DNA from: Kribbella sp. VKM Ac-2568
Lineage (GTDB): Bacteria; Actinomycetota; Actinomycetes; Propionibacteriales; Kribbellaceae
DNA length: 64,000 nucleotides
Reading direction: 5' to 3'
NCBI RefSeq assembly: GCF_004345365.1
Contig: NZ_SLVF01000019.1
Coordinates: 94,955-158,954, forward strand
The position numbers were made by a program, and so were the translations under genes. Below are positions 8,100-16,524 of this stretch, piece after piece. The notes under the pieces are model-generated. The model had not been told where the DNA came from and ran no database searches. It was given only the letters and a program-made list of their open reading frames with translations. Within the stretch, counting starts at the first letter, position 1, and every line of letters starts with the position of its first letter.

Positions 8100-9116
8100 A
8101 TGACTTTGTCGCGGGAGTTCCTGACCGGTTTACCGAAGGCCGAACTGCATGTCCACCACGTCGGATCGGCGTCGCCGCGGATCGTGGCCGAACTGGCCGC
8201 GCGGCACCCCGACTCCCCCGTGCCGGCCGACGCGGCCGCGCTGGCGGAGTACTTCACCTTCACCGACTTCGCGAAGTTCATCGACGTCTACCTGACCGTG
8301 GTCGACCTGGTCAGCACCCCGGACGACGTGCGGCTGCTGACCTACGAGATCGCCCGGGAGATGGCCGCGCAGAACATCCGCTACTCCGAGCTCACGGTGA
8401 CGCCGTACACGTCGGTCCAGCGGGGGATCGCGCCCGAGGCGTTCTGCGAGGCGATCGAGGACGCCCGGACCGCCGCGGAGAAGGAACTCGGCGTGACGTT
8501 GCGCTGGATCTTCGACATCCCCGGCGAGAGCGGGATCCCCGCCGCGATCGAGACCACCCGGATCGCGACCGAGATCCGTCCCGACGGCCTGGTCGCCTTC
8601 GGACTCGGCGGCCCGGAGATCGGCGTACCGCGGCCGCAGTTCGCGCCGTACTTCGATGCCGCACGGGCCGTCGGTCTGCACAGCGTGCCGCACGCGGGTG
8701 AGACCACCGGGCCCGAGACGATCTGGGACGCGGTGCGGGCGCTGAAGGCGGAGCGCATCGGCCACGGCACCTCCGCGATGCAGGACCCGGCGCTGGTCGA
8801 CTACCTGGGCGAGCACCGGATCCCGCTGGAGGTCAGCCCGACGTCGAACCTCGCCACCCGCGCCGTCGCGTCGTACGAGGAGCACCCGCTGCGGGCGATG
8901 GTCGAGGCGGGACTGGTCGTCACCATCAACTCCGACGACCCGCCGATGTTCGGGACCGACCTGGTCAACGAGTACGCCGTCGCCGCCGAACTGCTGGACC
9001 TCGACGAAGCCGGCGTGGCCGAGCTCGCCCGGACAGCCGTGCGGGTGTCCTTCGCCGAGGACTCGGTGAAGACCGCGCTCCTCGCCGAGATCGACGACTA
9101 CCTCACCAAGGCCTGA
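8100..9116 (+). CDS. Adenosine deaminase-family amidohydrolase
   Basis: A 338-residue amidohydrolase of the adenosine/aminodeoxyfutalosine deaminase family. It shows the metal-binding AELHVHHVGSASP motif, where the usual HxHLDG reads HHVGSA, a PHAGE motif near residue 202, ERIGHG (HGT) near 224 and INSDDPPMFGTDL near 284, which carry the catalytic Glu, His and Asp. The variant first motif resembles the actinobacterial branch that includes aminodeoxyfutalosine deaminases, so the substrate could be adenosine, 6-aminodeoxyfutalosine or another purine nucleoside. The ATG at 8100 starts directly at the family N-terminus. Upstream in-frame codons lack family similarity. The gene diverges from sua5. 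Confidence 0.85.
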   Translation: MTLSREFLTGLPKAELHVHHVGSASPRIVAELAARHPDSPVPADAAALAEYFTFTDFAKFIDVYLTVVDLVSTPDDVRLLTYEIAREMAAQNIRYSELTVTPYTSVQRGIAPEAFCEAIEDARTAAEKELGVTLRWIFDIPGESGIPAAIETTRIATEIRPDGLVAFGLGGPEIGVPRPQFAPYFDAARAVGLHSVPHAGETTGPETIWDAVRALKAERIGHGTSAMQDPALVDYLGEHRIPLEVSPTSNLATRAVASYEEHPLRAMVEAGLVVTINSDDPPMFGTDLVNEYAVAAELLDLDEAGVAELARTAVRVSFAEDSVKTALLAEIDDYLTKA

Positions 9117-9158
9117 CGGCACAGCCCGTCGGCGGCGGAGGACCATCGACAAGCCGCC

Positions 9159-9190
9159 GCCCGGCCTGGCTGCGATCGACCAGGCCGGGC
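9159..9190 (+). terminator. Stem-loop terminator after the deaminase gene
   Basis: A perfect 11-bp stem (GCCCGGCCTGG at 9159-9169 with its complement at 9180-9190) and a 10-base loop lie 43 bases after the stop codon. No U-run follows, which is common for actinobacterial terminators. Confidence 0.65.
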
Positions 9191-9276
9191 TCGCTTGGCT
9201 GGACGCGGCGGATCGGAGTGGGTGGGGTGACACGCTCCGCTGTGGCTGAGTCGGCGCAACGTGGTTCCCTAGTCCG

Positions 9277-10236
9277 GTGGTCGTTCCGCGCAAGGCTCCA
9301 GTCGCCACCGCAGCCGTGTTGATGCTGCTGGCAGCGCTGAGCAGTTGCAGCGACGTGCCGGCGCCCACAGCCCCGGCTCCAGCCGCCCAGCCCACGCCGA
9401 CGCCGAAGCCGTCCACCACCCCTACTCCGGCAGCGGCCGCTGACGGCGAACTCCCCCGCGGCGGCGGGCAGATCTTCCCGAAGTACCAACTGGTCGGGTA
9501 CGTCGGGATGCCGGGTTCACCAGCGCTCGGTCCGCTGGACAGCAACCTGGAAGCCAAGGCCGCCAGGCTCGAGAAGCTCTCGAAGTCCTACGCCGCCGGC
9601 CGAACCCCGCAGCCGGTGATGGAACTCATCGCCGTGGTCGCGAACGACCACCCCGGCAAGGACGGCAAGTACCGCACCCGCATCTCCGACGCCGACATCC
9701 AGAACTACCTGACAGTCGCCCGCAAACACCGCATGCTGCTGCTCCTCGACGTCCAGCCCGGCCGCGCCAAGATCATGGACGAGGTGAAACGCCTCGAACG
9801 CTGGCTCGACGAACCCGACGTAGGCCTCGCCTTCGACCCCGAATGGGCGGTAGGCCCCACCCAGGTCCCCGGCCGCGTCTTCGGCCACACCACCGGCACC
9901 GAACTGAACACGATCGCCGCCTACCTCTCCACTTTGGTCACGAAGAACAAGCTCCCCGAGAAGGTCTTCGTCTTCCACCAGTTGAGCGTCCGCATCCTCA
10001 CGAACGAACGCGCCCTCAAACCCCACCCCGGCGTAGTCACCATCAAGTCCGTCGACGGCATCGGCCACCGAACCGACAAAGAAACCACCTGGCGCAAACT
10101 GACCCCCACCCTCCCCCCAGGCACCCACGCCGGCTTCAAACTCTTCTACCAAGAAGACACCCGCCACGGCCCCCTGATGACCCCCACCCAAGTCCTCTCC
10201 CTAAAACCCCGCCCCGAATACGTCCTCTACGAGTAA
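9277..10236 (+). CDS. Predicted lipoprotein of unknown function
   Basis: A 319-residue exported protein. The signal peptide ends in the lipobox LSSC near residue 24, followed by a Pro/Thr/Ala-rich linker to about residue 60. The remaining globular domain (about 250 residues) has alternating hydrophobic strands such as MELIAVVAND, MLLLLDVQPG, VGLAFDPEWAV and VFVFHQLSV, suggesting a TIM-barrel-like fold, with acidic residues at strand ends in DVQPG and DPEW. I do not recognise an enzyme family with certainty. The start is GTG at 9277. A member of the lipoprotein group with a glycoside-hydrolase-like barrel is the best inference. Confidence 0.75.
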   Translation: MVVPRKAPVATAAVLMLLAALSSCSDVPAPTAPAPAAQPTPTPKPSTTPTPAAAADGELPRGGGQIFPKYQLVGYVGMPGSPALGPLDSNLEAKAARLEKLSKSYAAGRTPQPVMELIAVVANDHPGKDGKYRTRISDADIQNYLTVARKHRMLLLLDVQPGRAKIMDEVKRLERWLDEPDVGLAFDPEWAVGPTQVPGRVFGHTTGTELNTIAAYLSTLVTKNKLPEKVFVFHQLSVRILTNERALKPHPGVVTIKSVDGIGHRTDKETTWRKLTPTLPPGTHAGFKLFYQEDTRHGPLMTPTQVLSLKPRPEYVLYE

Positions 10237-10270
10237 CCCGGCCGGAGCAAACGGCCACCTGCACATGCGC

Positions 10271-10292
10271 GCCAGCGAAGGCTTTCGCTGGC
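10271..10292 (+). terminator. Hairpin downstream of the lipoprotein gene
   Basis: A perfect 9-bp stem, GCCAGCGAA paired with TTCGCTGGC, encloses a 4-base loop 35 bases after the stop codon at 10236. It may terminate the lipoprotein transcript, but it is also the first element of the repeat module described for 10295-10380. Confidence 0.5.
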
Positions 10293-10294
10293 AG

Positions 10295-10380
10295 GCTGTT
10301 CGCCGACTGGCGGCTAGCAAGGCGCCAGCCGGCAAACAACTCGTCAGCGGGCAGCCGAAGCCGCACCTTGTGCACCGCGT
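10295..10380. repeat. Copy 1 of a structured intergenic repeat module
   Basis: A stem CTGGCG/CGCCAG (10307-10312 and 10323-10328) has a 10-base loop ending in AAGG, and is followed by GCACCTTGTGCACC at 10363-10376. The same stem, loop length and loop end occur at 35223-35244, and the 14-base GCACCTTGTGCACC recurs on the other strand at 35493-35506. It sits in a 266-base gap with no gene. Confidence 0.7.
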
Positions 10381-10502
10381 GAGCGCCCAGGGCTTCCGCA
10401 GTACAGGAACCACACTGGGGGCTGGGTACGAGAGGGAGCTCGCACGACAGGATCGAGGGTAGGCGGGATGGTGTACCGCGTACCTGGGTGACTGGCCGGG
10501 GG

Positions 10503-11336
10503 TCAGACTCGGCGGCCGGTGGTGAAGCGGTGGCGGCCGGCCAGGTCTAGCTGGTCCCGGACCTCAGTGAAAAGCCCCGTAGAGGTGAAGACCGCCGGCG
10601 CCGATTCACCCTGGACATCGGCGTGCTCACACCCGAACCACCCACCAGGCTTCAGCAAACGCCCCGCAGTAGCTGCCACGACCTTGATCTCATCCAGCCC
10701 GTCATCACCCGACCACAAGGCCAACGCCGGGTCATGATCCCGCACCTCGGCGGTGACCGATTCCCAAGCAGTCAAAGGGATGTACGGCGGATTCGAGATC
10801 ACCGCGTCAACCTTCCCATTCAACTCCGGCAGACACCCATCGATATCCCCCTCATGCAATGTCGCCCCCGTCCCCGCCAAATTCCGACGAGCCCAGACAC
10901 ATGCCTCCGGCGACAACTCAACCGCATGCACCGTGCTATCCGGCCGCTCAGTAGCAACCGCACCGGCAATAGCCCCAGACCCACTGCAAAGATCCACCAC
11001 CAGCGGCGCCTCAACCCCAACCAGCCGATCGAGAATCCACCCCACAAGCACCTCAGTCTCAGGTCGCGGCACGAACACCCCAGGCCCGACAGCAAGCTCC
11101 CGATACCGAAAGGCCGCAGTACCAGTCAGATGCTGCAAAGGCTCCCGTTGAGCCCGCCGCCCCACCAGTACTGCGTACTGCGCCTCCTGCTCGGCCGTCG
11201 GCTCGACAAGCCCAAGCTGAAGCCGGCTGCTCCCCGTCACATGCGCAAGCAGCTCAGCCGCGTCGTAGTCGGGTGATGCCACTCCAGCCTCGGCCAACCG
11301 AGCCGTGGCCTCCGCCAGCAAGGTACGAGTACTCAC
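10503..11336 (-). CDS. prmC: Release factor glutamine N5-methyltransferase
   Basis: Methylates the glutamine of the GGQ motif in release factors using S-adenosylmethionine. It has 277 residues with an N-terminal helical release-factor-binding domain (PLQHLTG at 66-72) and a Rossmann methyltransferase domain with VVDLCSGSGAIAGAV (113-127) and the glutamine-amide-binding NPPY (182-185). The start overlaps the prfA stop by ATGA, so the enzyme is co-translated with its substrate RF1, the classical prfA-prmC pairing. Confidence 0.95.
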   Translation of the reverse strand: MSTRTLLAEATARLAEAGVASPDYDAAELLAHVTGSSRLQLGLVEPTAEQEAQYAVLVGRRAQREPLQHLTGTAAFRYRELAVGPGVFVPRPETEVLVGWILDRLVGVEAPLVVDLCSGSGAIAGAVATERPDSTVHAVELSPEACVWARRNLAGTGATLHEGDIDGCLPELNGKVDAVISNPPYIPLTAWESVTAEVRDHDPALALWSGDDGLDEIKVVAATAGRLLKPGGWFGCEHADVQGESAPAVFTSTGLFTEVRDQLDLAGRHRFTTGRRV

Positions 11337-12418
11337 TGCGAGTCGACAGCCTCGAGACGCGCCGCCAGATCAGCCTCGGTCAGCGCCTGGATCACCGGCG
11401 CCAGGTCCCCACCAAGAACCTGGTCCAGGTTGTGCGCCTTGTAGCCGACCCGGTGGTCCGAGAACCGGTTCTCCGGGAAGTTGTAGGTGCGAACCCGCTC
11501 CGACCGGTCCACCGTCCGGATCTGCAGCCGGCGCGCGTCGGATGCCTCCTGGTCGGCGGCCTCCTGGGCAGCGGCGAGCAGCCGGGAGCGCAGTACGCGC
11601 ATGGCCTGCTCGCGGTTCTGCAGCTGAGACTTCTCGTTCTGCATCGAGACGACGATCCCAGTCGGGAGATGCGTGATCCGCACCGCCGAGTCGGTGGTGT
11701 TGACGCTCTGCCCGCCCGGCCCGGACGACCGGAACACGTCGATGCGCAGATCGTTCGGGTCGATCTCGACGTCGACGTCCTCCGCCTCCGGCAGCACCAG
11801 CACGCCGGCCGCCGAGGTGTGGATCCGCCCCTGCGACTCGGTCACCGGCACCCGCTGCACCCGGTGTACGCCGCCTTCGAACTTCAGCTTCGCGTACGGC
11901 GCCTCGCCCGGATCTGGAGTCCCCTTGGCCTTCACGGCGACGGTGATCGACTTGTAGCCACCGAGATCCGACTCCGCCGAATCCAGTACCTCGGTCTTCC
12001 AGTTCTGCGACTCGGCGTACTTCAGGTACATCTTCAGCAGGTCACCCGCGAACAGCGCGGACTCGTCCCCACCCTCGCCGGCCTTGATCTCGAGGATCGC
12101 GTCCTTGTCGTCGCTCGGGTCGCGCGGCACCAGCAGCACCTGCAGCTTCTCGGCCAGTTCCTCGCGCCGGTGCTCGAGCTTGGTGGCCTCCTCGGCGAAG
12201 GACGGGTCCTCGTGCGCGAGCTCGCGGGCCGCCTCGATGTCGTCGGCGGTCTGCAGCCACTCGTCATAGGTCCGGACCACCGGCGCCAGCGCGGCGTACC
12301 GCTTGCCGACCTTGCGCGCGTTGCCCTGGTCGGAATGCAGCTCCGGATCCGCCATCCGACGTTCCAGCTCGGCGTACTCCGCCTTCAGCGTCTGCACCGC
12401 CTCGAACATGCTCCGCAC
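11333..12418 (-). CDS. prfA: Peptide chain release factor 1
   Basis: Decodes UAA/UAG and triggers peptide hydrolysis. Its 361 residues contain the PVT codon-recognition tripeptide (191-193) and the catalytic SSGPGGQSVN motif with GGQ at 235-237, followed by TDSAVRITHLPTG. Length and order match RF1 rather than RF2, with no programmed frameshift. It is preceded by rpmE, with a strong stem-loop between them, and overlaps prmC by four bases. Confidence 0.97.
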   Translation of the reverse strand: MRSMFEAVQTLKAEYAELERRMADPELHSDQGNARKVGKRYAALAPVVRTYDEWLQTADDIEAARELAHEDPSFAEEATKLEHRREELAEKLQVLLVPRDPSDDKDAILEIKAGEGGDESALFAGDLLKMYLKYAESQNWKTEVLDSAESDLGGYKSITVAVKAKGTPDPGEAPYAKLKFEGGVHRVQRVPVTESQGRIHTSAAGVLVLPEAEDVDVEIDPNDLRIDVFRSSGPGGQSVNTTDSAVRITHLPTGIVVSMQNEKSQLQNREQAMRVLRSRLLAAAQEAADQEASDARRLQIRTVDRSERVRTYNFPENRFSDHRVGYKAHNLDQVLGGDLAPVIQALTEADLAARLEAVDSQ

Positions 12419-12468
12419 CCTCTCTCTGACCTTGCGACTCGTGAACCAGCGAACCCGGACAACGCAAC

Positions 12469-12510
12469 GGCGCCGGTCCCCGAACCCGTGAGGGATCGTG
12501 GACCGGCGCC
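12469..12510 (-). terminator. Stem-loop between rpmE and prfA
   Basis: An 11-bp perfect stem GGCGCCGGTCC/GGACCGGCGCC lies 10 bases after the rpmE stop, with a 20-base loop. It probably ends the rpmE transcript or attenuates read-through into prfA. Only a weak T-rich stretch follows. Confidence 0.65.
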
Positions 12511-12519
12511 GGAAAGTCG

Positions 12520-12726
12520 CTACTTCTTTGCGTACCGCTTCTCGAACCGGGCAACCCGGCCACCGGTGTCAAGGATCTTCTGCTTGCCGGTGTAGAACGG
12601 GTGGCACTGGGAGCAGACGTCGGCGTGGATCACGCCGTTCTCCGCGGTCGAGTGCGTCTCGAACGTCGCGCCACAGGTGCAGGTCACCTTGGTCGCCACG
12701 TAGTTCGGGTGGATGTCGCTCTTCAT
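12520..12726 (-). CDS. rpmE: 50S ribosomal protein L31, zinc-binding form
   Basis: A 68-residue L31. Four cysteines (C16, C18, C38, C41) form the CxC...CxxC zinc ribbon, so this is the zinc-containing (C+) paralogue rather than the zinc-free form induced under Zn starvation. HPFYTGKQK is the conserved rRNA-contacting segment. AGGAGATCC lies upstream of the ATG. Position between rho and prfA is standard for actinobacteria. Confidence 0.97.
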   Translation of the reverse strand: MKSDIHPNYVATKVTCTCGATFETHSTAENGVIHADVCSQCHPFYTGKQKILDTGGRVARFEKRYAKK

Positions 12727-13064
12727 GGATCTCCTCGAGTCAAGGCGGCCCGGGTCGCCCGCACGTCACGAGCGTGAACCGGAACCAACACACGATTCTG
12801 CCATGCGGTACCACAGACTGACGAATCCGGGGGTACGGCGCGGGCTGTGGTTGGCGCACGTAGGCACGGTTGCTGTGGATCAACCCTCGCGGGGCGGCTG
12901 ACCGGTCGCGCGCATCTGCGGGTGGGTGCCGGCTGATACTTCAGCCCGGGAAGCACCACTCGTCACCCCGTGGCGGACGCACACCTGGCTCGCCGTAATG
13001 TCCCGCGCCACGGCCTGTTGCTAACCGCCTCCCCGGCCACCGCCTCCGCCGTACCCGGAAAAGC
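12727..13064. other. Gap between rpmE and the rho terminator
   Basis: About 340 bases with no supportable gene. It should contain the rpmE promoter. I saw no clear Zur box or hexamer pair, and short open frames here have no family features. Confidence 0.5.
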
Positions 13065-13096
13065 AACGGTCCGCCTGGAAATCCAGGCGGACCGTT
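13065..13096 (-). terminator. Intrinsic terminator of rho
   Basis: A perfect 14-bp stem (AACGGTCCGCCTGG and its complement at 13083-13096) with a 4-base AAAT loop lies 18 bases after the rho stop. On the minus strand it is followed by CTTTTCC. This is the strongest intrinsic terminator seen in the window. Confidence 0.88.
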
Positions 13097-13114
13097 CTAC
13101 TGCAAGAACCTGCC

Positions 13115-15298
13115 TCAGTTGCCGTCGTCGGTGTTTCGGCCGCTGCCGGCGCTGGGGGTGGTTTTGTTGACCTGGAGGAGGAACTCGATGTTCGACTTGC
13201 TCTCCTTGAGCTTGCCGATCAGGAGTTCCAGGGCGGCCTGGCCGTCGAGGGCGGAGAGCACCCGGCGGAGCTTCCAGACCACCTGGGTCTCGTCCTTGCT
13301 CATCAGGAGTTCCTCGCGGCGGGTACCGGAGGCGACCACGTCGATGGCCGGGAAGATCCGGCGGTCGGCGAACTCGCGGCGGAGCCTCAGCTCCATGTTG
13401 CCGGTGCCCTTGAACTCCTCGAAGATGACCTCGTCCATCTTGGAGCCGGTCTCGATCAGCGCGGTGGCGAGGATGGTCAGCGAGCCACCGTCCTCGATGT
13501 TGCGGGCCGCGCCGAAGAACCGCTTCGGCGGGTACAGCGCCGAGGAGTCGACACCACCGGACAGGATCCGGCCGCTGGCCGGTGCCGCGATGTTGTACGC
13601 CCGGCCCAGGCGGGTGATCGAGTCGAGCAGCACGACCACGTCGTGACCCAGCTCGACCAGGCGCTTGGCCCGCTCGATCGCCAGCTCCGCGACCGTGGTG
13701 TGGTCGTCGGCCGGCCGGTCGAAGGTGGAGGCGATGACCTCACCCTTGACCGTGCGCTGCATGTCGGTGACCTCTTCGGGCCGCTCGTCCACCAGCACGA
13801 CCATCAGGTGTACTTCGGGGTTGTTCGTGGTGATCGCGTTCGCCAGCGCCTGCAGCACCATCGTCTTACCGGCCTTCGGCGGCGACACGATCAGGCCACG
13901 CTGGCCCTTGCCGATCGGGCTGACGATGTCGACGATCCGGGTGGTGAGGATGTTCGGCTCGGTCTCGAGGCGGAGCCGCTCGGTCGCGTAGAGCGGCGTC
14001 AGCTTGTTGAAGTCCTGACGCTGCTTGGCGACCTCGGGGTCCGACCCGTTGACGGTGTCGATCCGGACGAGCGGGTTGAACTTCTCCTTGCGCTCGCCGT
14101 CCGACGGCTGCTTCACCGCGCCGGTGATCGCGTCACCCTTGCGCAGGCCGTAGCGCTTCACCATCGACAGCGCGACGTACACGTCGTTCGGGCCCGGCAG
14201 GTAGCCGCTGGTCCGGACGAAGGCGTAGTTGTCGAGCACGTCGAGGATGCCCGCGGCCGGGACCAGGACGTCGTCCTCGCTGATCGTCGGCTCCGGCTCG
14301 AAGCGCTCGGTGCGACCGCGGTTGCGGCCACTGTCACGCCCGGTGTCGCGACCACCCGTGTCGCGGCCACCCCGGTCACGATCGCGGCCCCGGCGGCGAC
14401 GACGACGGCCCTCGCCCTCCTCGCCACGGTCGCTCTGCCGGTCGCGGTTGTCGCCACGGTTGTCCCGGCCACCGTCGTTGCGCTGGTCGGCCCGGCCGTC
14501 GTTGCGGTTCTGGCCGTCGCGGCCGTCGCGGATCTGACCACCGTCGGCGCGGTCGCCACGCTGGTTGTCCCGCTGACCATCGCGGTTCTGAGCACCATCG
14601 CGGCTCTGAGCACCATCGCGGCTCTGGGCGCCGTCACGGTTCTGGCCCTCACGGCCGTCCCGGTTCTGAGCGCCGTCACGGTTGTCGCGGTTCTCGGTGC
14701 GCTGGTTGTCGCGGCCACGGTTGCGGTCGCGGCTCCCGTCGGCGCGGCTCTCGTCGGACCGGTCGGCGCGGCTCTCGGCATCACGCTCGGTGCTCTGCTC
14801 GGAGGGCTGCTCGGCTGCCTTCTCCGGGACCTGGACGGTCTCGGCCGGAATAGAGCCGTTCTGCGCCGCGGGCGCTTCGGCGGCCGGAGTGGTGGCGCCG
14901 TTCTGCTCGGCCGCCCCGGTCTGTACGGCGGCAGCGCGGGTCCGGCGGCTGCCGGTGCGCTGCGGGGTCTCCTGAGCGGGAGCCTCGGCGCTCGGAGAGC
15001 GCACCTCAGGCTCCGCGGCCGCCTCGTCGAGGGTCGGCTGGCTCGAACGCGAGCGCGAACCGCCCGTCGAGCCGCCGCCCGTCTGGGCAGCCTTGATCGC
15101 CTCGATCAGCTGGCCCTTGCGCAGAGCGCCGGTGCCCTTGATGCCGAGCGTCCCGGCGAGCTGCTTGAGCTCGGGGAGCAGCATGCCCTCGAGGCCGCCT
15201 CCGGTCTTGCGGCGACGCGTCACGGCGGTAGCCGTCGCGTCGGTGCCCGGGGCCGACGATGCGTCGGCTCCGTTGGAGGCTTCAACAGTTTCTGTCAC
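13115..15298 (-). CDS. rho: Transcription termination factor Rho with long disordered insert
   Basis: Hexameric RNA-dependent ATPase that terminates transcription. The GTG at 15298 has GGAAGGAC seven bases upstream and gives 727 residues, far longer than the 419 of E. coli. The N-terminal Rho-N motif (LLPELKQLAGTLGIKGTGALRKGQL) occupies about residues 35-75. A low-complexity region of about 250 residues follows, rich in Arg, Asp, Asn and Gly, with repeats such as RDGAQS, and ends in a poly-Arg stretch. The RNA-binding and ATPase core begins near 335, with Walker A SPPKAGKT near 475 and LLDSITRLGRAYN later. Such inserts are known in Actinobacteria; this one has internal 18-bp DNA repeats. Confidence 0.95.
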   Translation of the reverse strand: MTETVEASNGADASSAPGTDATATAVTRRRKTGGGLEGMLLPELKQLAGTLGIKGTGALRKGQLIEAIKAAQTGGGSTGGSRSRSSQPTLDEAAAEPEVRSPSAEAPAQETPQRTGSRRTRAAAVQTGAAEQNGATTPAAEAPAAQNGSIPAETVQVPEKAAEQPSEQSTERDAESRADRSDESRADGSRDRNRGRDNQRTENRDNRDGAQNRDGREGQNRDGAQSRDGAQSRDGAQNRDGQRDNQRGDRADGGQIRDGRDGQNRNDGRADQRNDGGRDNRGDNRDRQSDRGEEGEGRRRRRRGRDRDRGGRDTGGRDTGRDSGRNRGRTERFEPEPTISEDDVLVPAAGILDVLDNYAFVRTSGYLPGPNDVYVALSMVKRYGLRKGDAITGAVKQPSDGERKEKFNPLVRIDTVNGSDPEVAKQRQDFNKLTPLYATERLRLETEPNILTTRIVDIVSPIGKGQRGLIVSPPKAGKTMVLQALANAITTNNPEVHLMVVLVDERPEEVTDMQRTVKGEVIASTFDRPADDHTTVAELAIERAKRLVELGHDVVVLLDSITRLGRAYNIAAPASGRILSGGVDSSALYPPKRFFGAARNIEDGGSLTILATALIETGSKMDEVIFEEFKGTGNMELRLRREFADRRIFPAIDVVASGTRREELLMSKDETQVVWKLRRVLSALDGQAALELLIGKLKESKSNIEFLLQVNKTTPSAGSGRNTDDGN

Positions 15299-15635
15299 GT
15301 GAGGTCCTTCCCACACGGATGGACGATGTCCAGAAGGCTCATCGCCCGGAATCATCTCCCGCGACCGACGAAACGGCGACGCGGGCATAAAGTGGCGGCT
15401 CTCGCTGAATCTGGGTTCCCCCGGAAATCTCCGGCGCAGGCGGCGCAAGTCCTTCACTGGGAGACGCCACGTACACCTGGGTGCCGGGAGCAAAGCCCGA
15501 TTGCGGCGAGAGTTCGCCGATCACCTGGAGGGGATCGGGTGAGTCGAGACTAGCACCACTGAGGGTCCTTCTGGTGACTCGGTCGGTATAACGCGTGTCC
15601 GGAACCGATAATTCCTGGCTCACCCCATCTGCGCC
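15299..15635. other. Gap between thrB and rho
   Basis: About 340 bases upstream of rho with no supportable gene. It presumably contains the rho promoter and 5' leader. A TGCTAGTCT extended -10-like element lies near 15548-15556 on the minus strand, without a convincing -35. Confidence 0.4.
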
Positions 15636-16523
15636 TCAGACCGCTCCGGACCAGACCTGTACGCCGACTGGATCAATGCCCAGGTCGTACCGCGACCAGC
15701 CGTCGGGGGGCTCCGGCGCGGACGCCGCAGAGGTCCCACCTGGGCCGCCCAGCACGAGCACCGTCGGACCGGCGCCGCTGATGACCGCCGGCAGGCCACT
15801 CCCCCGCAACTTCTGGACGAGGGCGAGACTCTCCGGCATGGCCGGCTCCCGGTATTCCTGGTGCAGCCGATCCTCGGTCGCCGTCATCAGCAGATCGGGC
15901 CGATTCGTCAACGCAGCCACGAGCAACGCCGACTTCCCGGCGTTGGCCGCCGCGTCACCATGCGGTACTACGTGGGGCAGCAGCCCGCGCGCCGCCTTCG
16001 TCAGAACTCGCGTCTGCGGCACGTATGCCACGGCCGACAATCCTTCGACCGGCTCCAACCGCACAGCCCGCCCGGCATCCCCCTCGGTCCACGCGATGGT
16101 GAAACCACCGAGTGCACTGGCCGCCACATTGTCCGGGTGTCCCTCGAGCTGATGGGCGAGCGACACCACCTGGTCGCGGTCGAGCGGCGTACCGGTCAGT
16201 CCGTAGGCGGCGGCCAGGCCTCCGACGATCGCGGCCGAGGAGGATCCCAGGCCGCGGCCGTGCGGAATGCGGTTCTCGCAGCGCAAGGTGAACCCCGGCA
16301 CCGCAGCGCCGAGCGACACCAGCCCGGCGCGGATGGCGCGGACCACCAGGTGCGACTCGTCCAGCGCCACCTCACCCTCCCCCGGCCCGACAACCTCCAC
16401 GGTGACGCCGGAACCACCCGGGGTCACCGTCAGTTCGTCGTACAGGGTCAGGGCGAGGCCGAAGGCGTCGAAGCCGGGGCCGAGATTCGCGCTGGTCGCC
16501 GGGACGCGGACCCGGACGGTCAT
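15636..16523 (-). CDS. thrB: Homoserine kinase
   Basis: ATP-dependent phosphorylation of L-homoserine to O-phosphohomoserine, the substrate of the adjacent threonine synthase. It has 295 residues of the GHMP kinase superfamily. The N-terminal VPATSANLGPGFDAFGLAL strand-loop and the ATP-binding HGRGLGSSSAAIVGGLA motif (near residue 90) are both present, and a late VISGAGPTVLVL motif closes the fold. Its start is one base after the thrC stop. Confidence 0.96.
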   Translation of the reverse strand: MTVRVRVPATSANLGPGFDAFGLALTLYDELTVTPGGSGVTVEVVGPGEGEVALDESHLVVRAIRAGLVSLGAAVPGFTLRCENRIPHGRGLGSSSAAIVGGLAAAYGLTGTPLDRDQVVSLAHQLEGHPDNVAASALGGFTIAWTEGDAGRAVRLEPVEGLSAVAYVPQTRVLTKAARGLLPHVVPHGDAAANAGKSALLVAALTNRPDLLMTATEDRLHQEYREPAMPESLALVQKLRGSGLPAVISGAGPTVLVLGGPGGTSAASAPEPPDGWSRYDLGIDPVGVQVWSGAV

Positions 16524-16524
16524 T

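Noticed and set aside
9660..10236. Apparent change in codon choice (very C-rich) in the second half of the lipoprotein gene, suggesting transfer
   Set aside because: Frame and fold pattern are continuous and codon preference remains GC-rich; not enough to claim a foreign origin.
15339..15623. 94-codon minus-strand frame upstream of rho
   Set aside because: No family features or ribosome site. More likely the rho leader.
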